Origin: Fimbriimonadaceae bacterium
Lineage (GTDB): Bacteria; Armatimonadota; UBA10988
DNA length: 64,000 nucleotides
Reading direction: 5' to 3'
Assembly: GCA_020850355.1 (NCBI GenBank)
Contig: JADZEX010000005.1
Location: 1 to 64,000, forward strand
Position numbers and translations under genes: made by a program. How positions within the stretch are numbered: the first letter of the stretch is position 1; every line of letters begins with the position of its first letter. This document shows positions 1-7,976 of this stretch, piece by piece. A model generated the notes under the pieces. That model had not been told where the DNA came from and ran no database searches. It was given only the letters and a program-made list of their open reading frames with translations.

Positions 1-831
1 CCCGGCGGCGGCCAGGGCCGCGGCATGATGGGCGGCTTCGGCGTCAGTGGCACGCTCGAAGAGATCAGTGACGCGGCGCTGAAAGTCAAAATGATGGACT
101 GGCGCGGCGGCGGGGGCGGCCCGGGCGGGGGCGGCGGTGGGCAGCGGCCCGGCGGCGGCCAGCCGCAGCAGGGCGGCGGGCCGGGTGGTCCTGGCGGGCA
201 GCCGACGGAGCGGATCATCACCGTCAACCTGAACGACAAGACCGGCTACCGCGAGCTGACCACGGCGAAGGAAGAGGATGTCGCGCCGGACTGCTTCCTG
301 GCAGTCGTCGGCACCGGCACCGAGACTCAGATTGAAGCCAAGGCCGCCTGCATCTACGTCGCCCCGAAGGACGAAGAGGCGATGACCAGCGGCCGCGTGC
401 TGATGAGCAGCTTCATGGCCATCCGGCGCGCCAGCGGCATGGGCCGCGAAGAGCGGGCGCAGATGGCTGGCGGCAAGGTCGTTTCGATCACCCCGCTGAT
501 CGTCAAGGCCCGCGGCCGTGACGGCGCCGAGCGCGAAGTCACGGTGACCACCGCCGACGCCACGAAGTACCTGCAGATCAACACCATCAAGCACGCTGCG
601 CTGGTCAAGGGCCGCCTGGTCACAGCGCTGCCGGTGCCGCAACAGGGCGGCGCTGGTGGGCCGGGTGGCGGTGGCGGCAATCGCCCGCAGGCGGCCTTGC
701 CGTTGCAGGGCGGCGGCCCGGGGCCCGGTGGTCCTGGTGGCCCCGGCGGCGGGATGCCCACGACCATCACCGCGGCGATCGTTTTGCAGTACCCGGAAGC
801 CCCGGCCCCGGCCGGCGCCCCGGCGCAGTAA
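1..831 (+). CDS. Gly-rich protein with two DUF5666-like beta modules (5' partial)
   Basis: The reading frame is open to the left edge of the window, so the true start is probably upstream; the first internal ATG is at 25. About 276 residues are visible. Two similar modules can be seen, each running 'G.l..i....l.v' and then 'tV.l...T.y' and 'v..G..v', a pattern like the small beta-barrel modules of DUF5666 proteins. They are separated and followed by long Gly/Pro/Gln low-complexity linkers. No catalytic motif is recognisable. The C-terminus ends in an Ala/Pro-rich tail, and an intrinsic terminator lies 27 bp after the stop. The DUF5666 resemblance is by eye; function is unknown. It is probably an exported or surface protein, but the signal peptide, if any, lies outside the window. 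Confidence 0.7.
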   Translation, partial: PGGGQGRGMMGGFGVSGTLEEISDAALKVKMMDWRGGGGGPGGGGGGQRPGGGQPQQGGGPGGPGGQPTERIITVNLNDKTGYRELTTAKEEDVAPDCFLAVVGTGTETQIEAKAACIYVAPKDEEAMTSGRVLMSSFMAIRRASGMGREERAQMAGGKVVSITPLIVKARGRDGAEREVTVTTADATKYLQINTIKHAALVKGRLVTALPVPQQGGAGGPGGGGGNRPQAALPLQGGGPGPGGPGGPGGGMPTTITAAIVLQYPEAPAPAGAPAQ

Positions 832-857
832 CCTCGTTCGATCCTCCTGAACACCTG

Positions 858-896
858 GGCAGCGGTTCTACCAAGGACCGCTGCCTTTTCTTTCTT
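858..896 (+). terminator. Intrinsic terminator after the Gly-rich gene
   Basis: A perfect 9-bp stem (858-866 pairing with 877-885) with a 10-nt loop is followed at once by an 11-nt T-rich tract (886-896, 9 T of 11). This is a textbook Rho-independent terminator. It lies between the stop at 831 and the ribosome binding site of the next gene at 931. Confidence 0.88.
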
Positions 897-941
897 GGGG
901 CCGGCGGTGTGGTACAACCCGCTAACAAACAGGAGGCACGC

Positions 942-1838
942 ATGAACGAGGCCCGCCGCGCGCAGCTCTGGTCACTGCTCGGCGAACTCCCGAAGTACCG
1001 GCCGATCACGGCCGAACTGCGCCACGTCGAGCAGGCCGACGGCTATCGCCACGAGCACCTGCTGCTCGACCTCAACGGCCTGGAACTGGTGCCAGCCAGC
1101 GTGCTGGTGCCCGACGGCCTGACCGCCGCGGCGCCGGGGGTTGTGTTCCATCACTCGCACGGCGGGCACTACCCGTTCGGTCGTGAGGAGCTGCTGCGCG
1201 ATTGCGAGTGGTTCCAGCGGCCCTGGGGACCGGAACTGGCCCGCCGCGGCTACGTCGTGATCGCCATCGACAACTGGTGCTTCGGCGAGCGCAGCCACAC
1301 CAGCGAGATGGACACCTTCAAGCGGATGCTCTGGCACGGGCAGGTGCTGTGGGGCATGATGATGTTCGACAGCCACCGCGCGGTCGACTACCTGGTCTCC
1401 CGGCCCGAAGTCGATCCGACCCGGATCGCGAGCATCGGACTCTCGATGGGTTGCACCGCGGCCTGGTGGCTGGCGGCCCTCGACCCGCGGGTGCAGTGTA
1501 CCGTCGGCGAAGTCTGCCTGACCGAGTACCAGTCGCTGCTGGCGAACCATGCGCTGGATTGCCACGGCGTCTACTACTTCGTGCCGAGCCTGCTCCGCCG
1601 GTTCCAGACCGAGGACATCATCGACCTGATCGCCCCGCGGGCGTTCCTGAGCCTGACCGGCGACCTCGACCGGGGGACCCCACCGGAGGGCATCGAGCGG
1701 ATCCGCGAAGTTTGCACGCCGACCTGGACCCGCGCCGGCGCCGCCGAGCGGCTGCGGCTGTTGCGCTACCCGGTCGGCCACCTCGAAACGCCCGAGATGC
1801 GCGCCGAGGCGCTGACCTGGCTGGCGCGCTGGCTGTAG
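942..1838 (+). CDS. Alpha/beta hydrolase (acetyl-xylan-esterase/dienelactone-hydrolase-like)
   Basis: A 298-residue predicted esterase of the alpha/beta-hydrolase fold. The nucleophile elbow GLSMG lies near residues 168-172. An HHSHGGHYPFG segment near residue 70 is the usual oxyanion-hole region, and the C-terminal GHLETPEM gives the likely catalytic histidine. The 'APRAFLSLTGDLD' strand-turn supplies the acid. No signal peptide is evident, so it is probably cytoplasmic. I chose the ATG at 942 because AGGAGG sits 5 nt upstream (931-936); an in-frame GTG at 909 has no such site. It stands alone after a terminator and converges with priA. The substrate is not identifiable; related proteins deacetylate sugars or open lactones. 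Confidence 0.85.
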   Translation: MNEARRAQLWSLLGELPKYRPITAELRHVEQADGYRHEHLLLDLNGLELVPASVLVPDGLTAAAPGVVFHHSHGGHYPFGREELLRDCEWFQRPWGPELARRGYVVIAIDNWCFGERSHTSEMDTFKRMLWHGQVLWGMMMFDSHRAVDYLVSRPEVDPTRIASIGLSMGCTAAWWLAALDPRVQCTVGEVCLTEYQSLLANHALDCHGVYYFVPSLLRRFQTEDIIDLIAPRAFLSLTGDLDRGTPPEGIERIREVCTPTWTRAGAAERLRLLRYPVGHLETPEMRAEALTWLARWL

Positions 1839-1846
1839 CACGCGGC

Positions 1847-4342
1847 TCAGAGCATGCTGACCGGGTCGACGTCGATGGTCAGGCCGCGGCGGAGGTCGCC
1901 GATCAGCAGCGGCTCCAACTCGTCGAGCACCTTCTGCAGCATCGTGGCGCCGGGGACCTTCAGGATCAGGTGGTAGCGGAACTGGTCGCGGACCTTCGAG
2001 AGCGGCGCCGGGGCCGGACCGAGCAGCTCGCCCCAGGCCTGCGCCTTCTCGAAGGCCAGGCCGACCAGCCGGCCGAGGTGGTCGCACTGTGCCTCGGCGT
2101 CGACTTCGTGCTCCTGGCTGACCACCAGCCGGGCCAGGTTCATGAAGGGCGGGTAGCCGGCACTCTCGCGGTCGCGGATCTCGTTCTCGAAGAAGGCCAG
2201 GTAGTCCTGCGCGCGGGCGGCTTCGATGGCCGGGTGGTCGGGGTTGTAGGTCTGGCAGATCACCATGCCGCGCCGATCGCCGCGCCCGGCGCGGCCGGCG
2301 ACCTGGCAGAGCAACTGAAAGGTCCGCTCGGCGGCCCGGAAGTCAGGCAGGCTGAGGGCGACATCGGCGGCCACCACGCCGACCAGCGTGACCGTCTCGA
2401 AGTCCAGCCCTTTGGCGACCATCTGGGTGCCCACCAGGACATCCGCCTGTTGTTGCCGGAAGCGGTTGAGGATCTGCGCGTGGGCGTTCTTGCGGCGGGT
2501 GGTGTCGCGGTCCAGTCGCAGCAGCCGCGCCTCGGGGATCACCTTGCCCAGCCACTCCTCCAGCCGCTCGGTGCCAAACCCGCACGGCCGCAGGGTGGCC
2601 TCGCCGCAGTTGAGGCAGGTCGCGGGCAGCGGGATGCTGTAGTCGCAGTGGTGGCACTCCAACTGCTGCGCCTCGCGGTGCGTCACCAGCGCCACGTCGC
2701 AATGCTCGCAGACCGCGATGTAGCCGCAGGCGGTGCATTGCAGCACCGGTGCAAAGCCGCGCCGGTTGAGAAACAAGATGATCTGCTCGCGCCGCTCCAG
2801 CCGTTGGCGGATGGCGTCGACCAGCGTGTGGTGGATCGGGCCAGGTGAGCTGAATGGCCCGCTCGCCCGCGCCTCGCGCAGGTCGACCACATCGACGTGG
2901 GCAAACGGTCGGCCGGCGACTCGTTCGGGCATTTCGACCAGACACCAGCGCCCGCGGCTGGCCTGCCAGTAGCTCTCGACCGCCGGCGTGGCGCTGCCCA
3001 GCAGGACGGCCGCGCCGCTGACCTGGGCCCGCCAGAGGGCGACCTGCCGGGCGTGGTAACGCGGGGTGCTGTCCTGCTTGTAGCTCGGCTCGTGCTCCTC
3101 GTCGACCACCACCAGCCCGAGCTTGCGGAACGGCGCGAAGACGGCTGAGCGGGCGCCGACGCAAATATCGACTTCGCCCCGGGCGACGCGCCGCCACTCG
3201 TCGAAGCGCTCGCCGGCCGAAAGGCTGCTGTGCAGGATGGCCACCCGGTCGCCAAAACGTGCCCGGAAGATCTCGATGGTCTGCACCGTCAGGCTGATCT
3301 CGGGGACCAGCACAATCACCTGCCGGCCCTGCTCCAGCACGTCGGCGATGATCTGCAGGTAGACCTCGGTCTTGCCGGAGGCGGTGACCCCGTGGATCAG
3401 CACCGGCCGCGGCGGCGCCGAGGCCAGCTCGGCGCGGATCGTCGCGAGGGCGTTCTCCTGCTGCGCGGTCAGCGTGTGCCGGCGGTCGCTCAGCACCAGG
3501 GCCCCGCCGTCGACCAGGCGCCGGCTCTCGACCTGCGCCGTCCGTACGAAGCCACGCAGCTCCAGTTGCCGCACCGCGGCATGGCTGGTTTCGGCAAGCT
3601 TGACCAGCTCGGCGACCGCCACCGGGCGGCCGGCCTGCAGCAGCAGCTCCAAGATCCGGGCCTGCTTCGGCGCGGCGCCCCGCAGCGGTTCGAGTTGCTC
3701 CTCCAGCACTGCCACCGGCTGCGCCAGGCTGGCGGTGAGCACCAGCTTCGGGGCGACCGTCGGCGGCGCCAGGACGGTCTCGGTGTGGATCAGCCCGCGC
3801 TCCCGCAACAGCTTCAGCACCGCCGCCAGCCGCGGGCTGTTGTCGAACAGGGTCTTCAGCTCGGCGGCCTCGACGGTACCGCCGCCGGCCTGCAGGGCGC
3901 GCAGCACCGCGGCCTGTTGCGGCGCGGTCTCTTCGAGCTTCAGCACCGCCTTGTCGACGTCTTCGTTGCCGGTCCAGGTGACCCGCTTCTCGACCTTCTG
4001 GGTCAGCCCCTCCGGCAACATGCAGCGCAGCACGTCGATCAACAGGCAGCGGTAATGGTCGGCGATCCGCTGGGCGACCGTCAGCATCGCTTCGTCGAAG
4101 AAGGCCATCTCGCCGAGCACGGCCTCGACATCTTTGACGGCCTCGGGCTTGAGGTCATCCGGCGGCGCGCCGAAGTCGGTCACGAAGCCGCAGATCTGCT
4201 CCCGGCCGAAGGGCACCAGGACATAGCTGCCAAGCTCCACCTGGGCCGCCAGCCGCGGCGGCAGCCGATAGGTGAAGGGCCGGTCGAGCGCGCCGGCCTG
4301 GCGGTCGATGGTGACCATCACGAAGCGCTCAGCCTCGGCCAT
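1847..4342 (-). CDS. priA: Primosomal protein N' (replication restart helicase PriA)
   Basis: 831 residues, slightly longer than the usual 730-800. PriA is a 3'-to-5' superfamily 2 DNA helicase that recognises stalled forks and reloads the replisome. Visible hallmarks are the N-terminal DNA-binding domain (FTYRLPP, GSYVLVPFG), Walker A in GVTASGKTEVY, the DEEH box in VVVDEEHEPSYKQ, and GSATPAVES. A paired zinc module follows (CTACGYIAVCEHCD, then CHHCDY and CLNCGE), and then the helicase C domain with GTQMVAKGLDF and QVAGRAGRG. The ATG at 4342 has a GAGGAGA ribosome binding site. The gene is single, convergent with the upstream esterase and divergent from the DUF2064 gene. All signature residues appear intact. 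Confidence 0.97.
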   Translation of the reverse strand: MAEAERFVMVTIDRQAGALDRPFTYRLPPRLAAQVELGSYVLVPFGREQICGFVTDFGAPPDDLKPEAVKDVEAVLGEMAFFDEAMLTVAQRIADHYRCLLIDVLRCMLPEGLTQKVEKRVTWTGNEDVDKAVLKLEETAPQQAAVLRALQAGGGTVEAAELKTLFDNSPRLAAVLKLLRERGLIHTETVLAPPTVAPKLVLTASLAQPVAVLEEQLEPLRGAAPKQARILELLLQAGRPVAVAELVKLAETSHAAVRQLELRGFVRTAQVESRRLVDGGALVLSDRRHTLTAQQENALATIRAELASAPPRPVLIHGVTASGKTEVYLQIIADVLEQGRQVIVLVPEISLTVQTIEIFRARFGDRVAILHSSLSAGERFDEWRRVARGEVDICVGARSAVFAPFRKLGLVVVDEEHEPSYKQDSTPRYHARQVALWRAQVSGAAVLLGSATPAVESYWQASRGRWCLVEMPERVAGRPFAHVDVVDLREARASGPFSSPGPIHHTLVDAIRQRLERREQIILFLNRRGFAPVLQCTACGYIAVCEHCDVALVTHREAQQLECHHCDYSIPLPATCLNCGEATLRPCGFGTERLEEWLGKVIPEARLLRLDRDTTRRKNAHAQILNRFRQQQADVLVGTQMVAKGLDFETVTLVGVVAADVALSLPDFRAAERTFQLLCQVAGRAGRGDRRGMVICQTYNPDHPAIEAARAQDYLAFFENEIRDRESAGYPPFMNLARLVVSQEHEVDAEAQCDHLGRLVGLAFEKAQAWGELLGPAPAPLSKVRDQFRYHLILKVPGATMLQKVLDELEPLLIGDLRRGLTIDVDPVSML

Positions 4343-4488
4343 CAGCTCTCCTCGACGGGTCCCGGCGACGGTCGCCCGGCAGCGAGTCTAACATGCCGCG
4401 GGCCACCCGGCGCCGCCGCCGCGAGCGGCGTCAAACTTGACCGCAGCATGAACCCCCTAAACCGCCTCCGACCTGGGCCGATGACTCC

Positions 4489-5238
4489 ATGACACCCGGG
4501 CCGCCTGGCGCGCCACCGGTGCTGGTGATGTTGGCGAAGCCGCCGCTGGCCGGACTCTCCAAGACGCGGCTGGTCCGCGCCGACGGCCTCAGCGCGGCAG
4601 GTGCCGCGGCGCTGTCGGCAGCCTTCATCGCCGACCTGACGGTGCGGCTGGGCAGCTCGGACGCCTGGCGCCTGGTGGTCTGCTGCCCGCGCGGCGGCGA
4701 CCGGGCGCCGCTGCAGGCGTTGGTGCCGGCGACGGTGGTGGTCTGGGAAGAGCCGGCGCTGCCGCCGGGACGGGACTTCGGGACGCTGATGAATGCGGTG
4801 TTGGCAGCCTGGACGCGACCGCAGCAGCCCGTGGCGCTGATCGCCGCGGACTGCCCGCTGGTCACGCCCGGCCTGATCGCCACAGCCTTCGCCGCTCTGC
4901 GGCGGCACGCGGTGGTGTTGGGGCCGGACGCCGGGGGTGGCTGCTGGCTGCTCGGCGCGACGGCGCCGTTGGCGCTGCTCGGTGACCAGGGCGCCGGCCC
5001 GGTCGTCTGGAGTGCCGGCCGCGACTACGCCGAGCTCTGCCGCCGCAGCGCCGCGGCGGGGCTGCGGCTGGCGACGCTGCCACTGCTGTCCGATGTCGAC
5101 ACACCCGCTGACCTGCGCGAGCTGGCGCGGACCCTGGCCGCCCAGCCGGCGACCGCGGCGGCCCTGCCGGCCACGGCGCGCACCTTGCGCGAGCTGGGTT
5201 GGCTGACGAGCGAAGGGGGGGGCCCATGCAGCTCGTGA
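4489..5238 (+). CDS. DUF2064 / TIGR04282-type glycosyltransferase A-fold protein
   Basis: 249 residues with a GT-A-like nucleotidyl/glycosyltransferase fold. The family signature is seen in LAKPPLAGLSKTRL near the N-terminus, AADCPLV around residue 123 and a GGGCWLLG segment around residue 150. Family members include the TIGR04282 proteins linked to arsenosugar biosynthesis and relatives of CofC. The particular substrate cannot be read from sequence. No strong ribosome binding site precedes the ATG. The stop overlaps the rpoN start by 13 bp, so the two are probably translated from one message. A TTGACC hexamer lies about 50 bp upstream, but no convincing -10 accompanies it. Confidence 0.82.
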   Translation: MTPGPPGAPPVLVMLAKPPLAGLSKTRLVRADGLSAAGAAALSAAFIADLTVRLGSSDAWRLVVCCPRGGDRAPLQALVPATVVVWEEPALPPGRDFGTLMNAVLAAWTRPQQPVALIAADCPLVTPGLIATAFAALRRHAVVLGPDAGGGCWLLGATAPLALLGDQGAGPVVWSAGRDYAELCRRSAAAGLRLATLPLLSDVDTPADLRELARTLAAQPATAAALPATARTLRELGWLTSEGGGPCSS

Positions 5239-6578
5239 TGGCGACCGAGGCGCGACTGGAGCAGACGCTCAGTCCGCGGATGATTCAGTTCTACCAGATG
5301 CTGCAATGCCCGCAGCCCGAGCTGGACGCGTTGATCTCCACGGAGCTGGCGGAGAACCCGGCCCTGGAGCTGATCGAGCGCGCCGAACCGAGCGGTGACG
5401 AGGCCGACGAGGCGGTCGCCACGACCGACGCCGGCGGTGGCCACCTGCCCCTCGCGCGGTCCGACGAGGCCGACGACCCGGTCGCGGCGTTGCCCGCGCC
5501 GGTCAGCCTGCAGGACCATCTGCGGTGGCACTTCCAAACCATCGCCCGGACGCCCCTGGAGCGGCGGATCGGCCGGCGGATCATCGAGGACGTCAACCCC
5601 GATGGCTACTTCGAGAGCGGCATCGGCGAGGTGGCGATGGTCCTGGCGGTCAGTGTGGTCGAGGTCGAGCGGGTGCTGGCGCTGGTGCAGCAGCTCGACC
5701 CGCCCGGTGTGGCGGCGCGCGATCTGCGGGAGTGCCTCGAGATTCAGTTGCGGCAGCATCGCGAGCAGGGCCGCGACCAGACCGTCGCGAGCAAGCTGCT
5801 GGAGCGCTCTTGGGAGCCTTTCTGCCGCCGCCAGTACGCGGTCTGCGCGCGCCAACTGCGGGTCAGCGAGGCCGCCGTGGTCGACGCGGCGGAGTTCTTC
5901 CGGCGGCACTGTCACCCTTACCCGGGCCGGCAGTTCCGGCTGCCCTGGCAGGCGACCGGCAGCGCGCCGCGGGCGGTGCCCGAGGTCACCTTCCGGGAGT
6001 GCGACGCACCGCCGCCGGCCTACCTGGTCGAGGTCAGCGAGGCCCGCCACCTGGTGCTGCGGGTCGACCGGATCTACCGCCAGCTCTACGACGAGTTGGC
6101 CGAGTCCGGGTCGGGCGACCACGAGACGCACCACGTCACCAGTTGCGTGCGGCGCGCGCGGCAGTTCATCCGCAGCCTGCAGCAACGCCGCGACACCGTG
6201 CGGCGCATCGCGCAGGAGCTGGCGGCCGAGCAGGAGGACTTCCTGCGATACGGCCCGGCGCACCTCAAGCCGCTGACCCGGTTGGAGATCGCGCGCCGGC
6301 TGGGCCTCCACGAGAGCACCGTCGGGCGGGCGGTGGCCGGCAAGCTGGGCCTGTTGCCGAGCGGCGAGGTGGTGCTGCTGGAACGCTTCTTCGATGGTGC
6401 GCAGCCGGTCAAGCTGGCACTGCAGGAGCTGCTGGCGGCAGAGGACCGGCGCCGGCCGTGGAGCGATCAGGCGCTGGTGGAGCAGCTCCAGGCCCAGGGC
6501 TACGACCTGGCGCGGCGGACCGTGGCAAAGTACCGCAGCGAGTTGAAGGTGCCGCCCGCCAGCCAGCGACGGCGCTGA
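5226..6578 (+). CDS. rpoN: RNA polymerase sigma-54 factor RpoN
   Basis: 450 residues. Region I is present (MQLVMATEARLEQ, then SPRMIQFYQMLQCP and the acidic AENPALELIE). The core-binding domain follows, then the HTH region (LTRLEIARRLGLHESTVGRAV), and the RpoN box ARRTVAKYR near the C-terminus, which reads the -24 promoter element. Start chosen at ATG 5226, where translation begins with the canonical MQL and a purine-rich GAAGGGGGGG lies just upstream; a TTG at 5199 is possible. It overlaps the DUF2064 gene. The usual neighbours lptB, hpf and ptsN are absent. No sigma-54 activator (AAA+ enhancer-binding protein) is encoded in the window. A matching promoter element is found at 14236. Confidence 0.97.
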   Translation: MQLVMATEARLEQTLSPRMIQFYQMLQCPQPELDALISTELAENPALELIERAEPSGDEADEAVATTDAGGGHLPLARSDEADDPVAALPAPVSLQDHLRWHFQTIARTPLERRIGRRIIEDVNPDGYFESGIGEVAMVLAVSVVEVERVLALVQQLDPPGVAARDLRECLEIQLRQHREQGRDQTVASKLLERSWEPFCRRQYAVCARQLRVSEAAVVDAAEFFRRHCHPYPGRQFRLPWQATGSAPRAVPEVTFRECDAPPPAYLVEVSEARHLVLRVDRIYRQLYDELAESGSGDHETHHVTSCVRRARQFIRSLQQRRDTVRRIAQELAAEQEDFLRYGPAHLKPLTRLEIARRLGLHESTVGRAVAGKLGLLPSGEVVLLERFFDGAQPVKLALQELLAAEDRRRPWSDQALVEQLQAQGYDLARRTVAKYRSELKVPPASQRRR

Positions 6579-6579
6579 G

Positions 6580-7929
6580 GTGGTGCTCGTCGCCTGGGGT
6601 CTGCTGCTGGTGCTGGCGGCCGCCGCGGCCGCGGCGGCGCTGCTGCATCGCAAACACGCCCTGCATTGGCTGCCGGCGGCCGCCGCGCACAGCGCCAAGC
6701 AGTGGTTCATCCGCCGGCCGGCGCCGCGGCAGGTGCTGCTGGCCGTGGTCGATCACTTCGAGCCGAGTCGTGGCCAGGCCCCGCCCGAGGTCGCCGCGGC
6801 GCGGTTGCAGGCCTGGCTCGAGCAGTGGCCGCAGCGCGCCCACGCCACGCAAGACAGCACCGGCCGGCCGGCGCAGCACACCTTCTGCTACCCCTACGAC
6901 GAGTGGCGTGAGGGTGAAGTCGCGGCGCTCAGCCGGCTCTGTTACGACGGCTGCGGCGAGGTCGAGCTGCACCTGCACCACGCCGACGACACCGCGGAGA
7001 CGCTCCGCGCCAAGCTCGCCGCGGCGCTGGCGGCGTTCGGACGTCACGGCGCGCTGCTGCTGAGCGGTGACCCGGTGCAGCCCGGCTTCGGCTTCGTCCA
7101 TGGCAACTGGGCCCTCGCCAACAGCCGCCCCGACGGGCGCTGGTGCGGGGTCGACGACGAGCTGGCGGTGCTGGCGGCGGCCGGTTGCTACGCCGACTTC
7201 ACGTTTCCTGCGCCCGACCGCTGTCAGCCGCCGTGGGTCAACCAGGTCCGCGTCGCCGCCGGTGGCGGGCGCCGGGCGGCCGACCGCGCCGTGCCGTTGA
7301 CAGCGACCACCGCGACGCAGCGACCGCTGCTGCTGCCGGGCCCGTGTGGCGTCAACCTGCGCGACTGGCACCACCGCTGGTACCCGACCATCGAGCGCGC
7401 CGAGCTGGCGCACCCCAGCCCGGTGAGCGCGGCGCGGGTGGCCTGTTGGGTGCGTTCCGGGGTGGGCGTGCCGGGCTGCCCCGAGTGGGTCTTCGTGAAG
7501 CTGCACTGCCACGGCTGTCACGAGCGCGACCAGGACGCCGTGCTCGGCGGCGCGCGACAGCGGCTGCACGACTTGCTGACGCACCGCTACAGCGATGGCC
7601 GCCGTTACCAGTTGCACTACTGTACCGCCCGCGAGCTGGCCAACCTGGCGCTGGCCGCGGCCGACGGGCAGCGCGGCGACCCCACGCCGTGGCGCGACTA
7701 CCGCTACGCGCCGCCGGTCAACCGGCTGCTGGCCAGCGCCACCCCCGTCGTGGTGACCGCACTCGCGGCGGAGCGTGGCGAGCTGGTGGCCGCCGACCCG
7801 CAGCCGGTGGCCTGGGAGTTGCGGGTCGGCCCGGTGGCCAGCCTGCACGGGCCGGTGCAACGGCTGAGCTGGCAGGGCGACCGGGTCGAGGTCAGCGCCA
7901 GCGGTCCAGTCGACCTGCGCCGGCGGTGA
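6580..7929 (+). CDS. Membrane-anchored NodB-like polysaccharide-deacetylase-fold protein
   Basis: 449 residues, starting with GTG two bases after the rpoN stop. One hydrophobic N-terminal segment (residues 2-22) would anchor it in the membrane. The rest resembles the NodB/polysaccharide-deacetylase family by eye: VVDHFEP (possible metal Asp/His), FCYPYDEW, ELHLHHADD, GFGFVHGNWAL and GCYADFTFP are arranged as in carbohydrate-esterase-4-like domains, and KLHCHGCHERD lies further on. The canonical TFDDG motif is replaced by VVDHFEP, so activity is unproven. It sits between rpoN and an FAD oxidoreductase on the same strand. It may act on cell-surface or exopolysaccharide glycan. The family assignment is moderate. 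Confidence 0.65.
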   Translation: MVLVAWGLLLVLAAAAAAAALLHRKHALHWLPAAAAHSAKQWFIRRPAPRQVLLAVVDHFEPSRGQAPPEVAAARLQAWLEQWPQRAHATQDSTGRPAQHTFCYPYDEWREGEVAALSRLCYDGCGEVELHLHHADDTAETLRAKLAAALAAFGRHGALLLSGDPVQPGFGFVHGNWALANSRPDGRWCGVDDELAVLAAAGCYADFTFPAPDRCQPPWVNQVRVAAGGGRRAADRAVPLTATTATQRPLLLPGPCGVNLRDWHHRWYPTIERAELAHPSPVSAARVACWVRSGVGVPGCPEWVFVKLHCHGCHERDQDAVLGGARQRLHDLLTHRYSDGRRYQLHYCTARELANLALAAADGQRGDPTPWRDYRYAPPVNRLLASATPVVVTALAAERGELVAADPQPVAWELRVGPVASLHGPVQRLSWQGDRVEVSASGPVDLRRR

Positions 7930-7976
7930 CCGCAGGGAACGCCGGCGCCGCAGGCAACTCACCGGCGGAGTTGGCG

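Noticed and set aside
4437-4465. TTGACC with a downstream TAAACC as promoter for the DUF2064-rpoN operon
   Set aside because: The spacing is 15 bp and the -10 is poor, so it is not better than chance.
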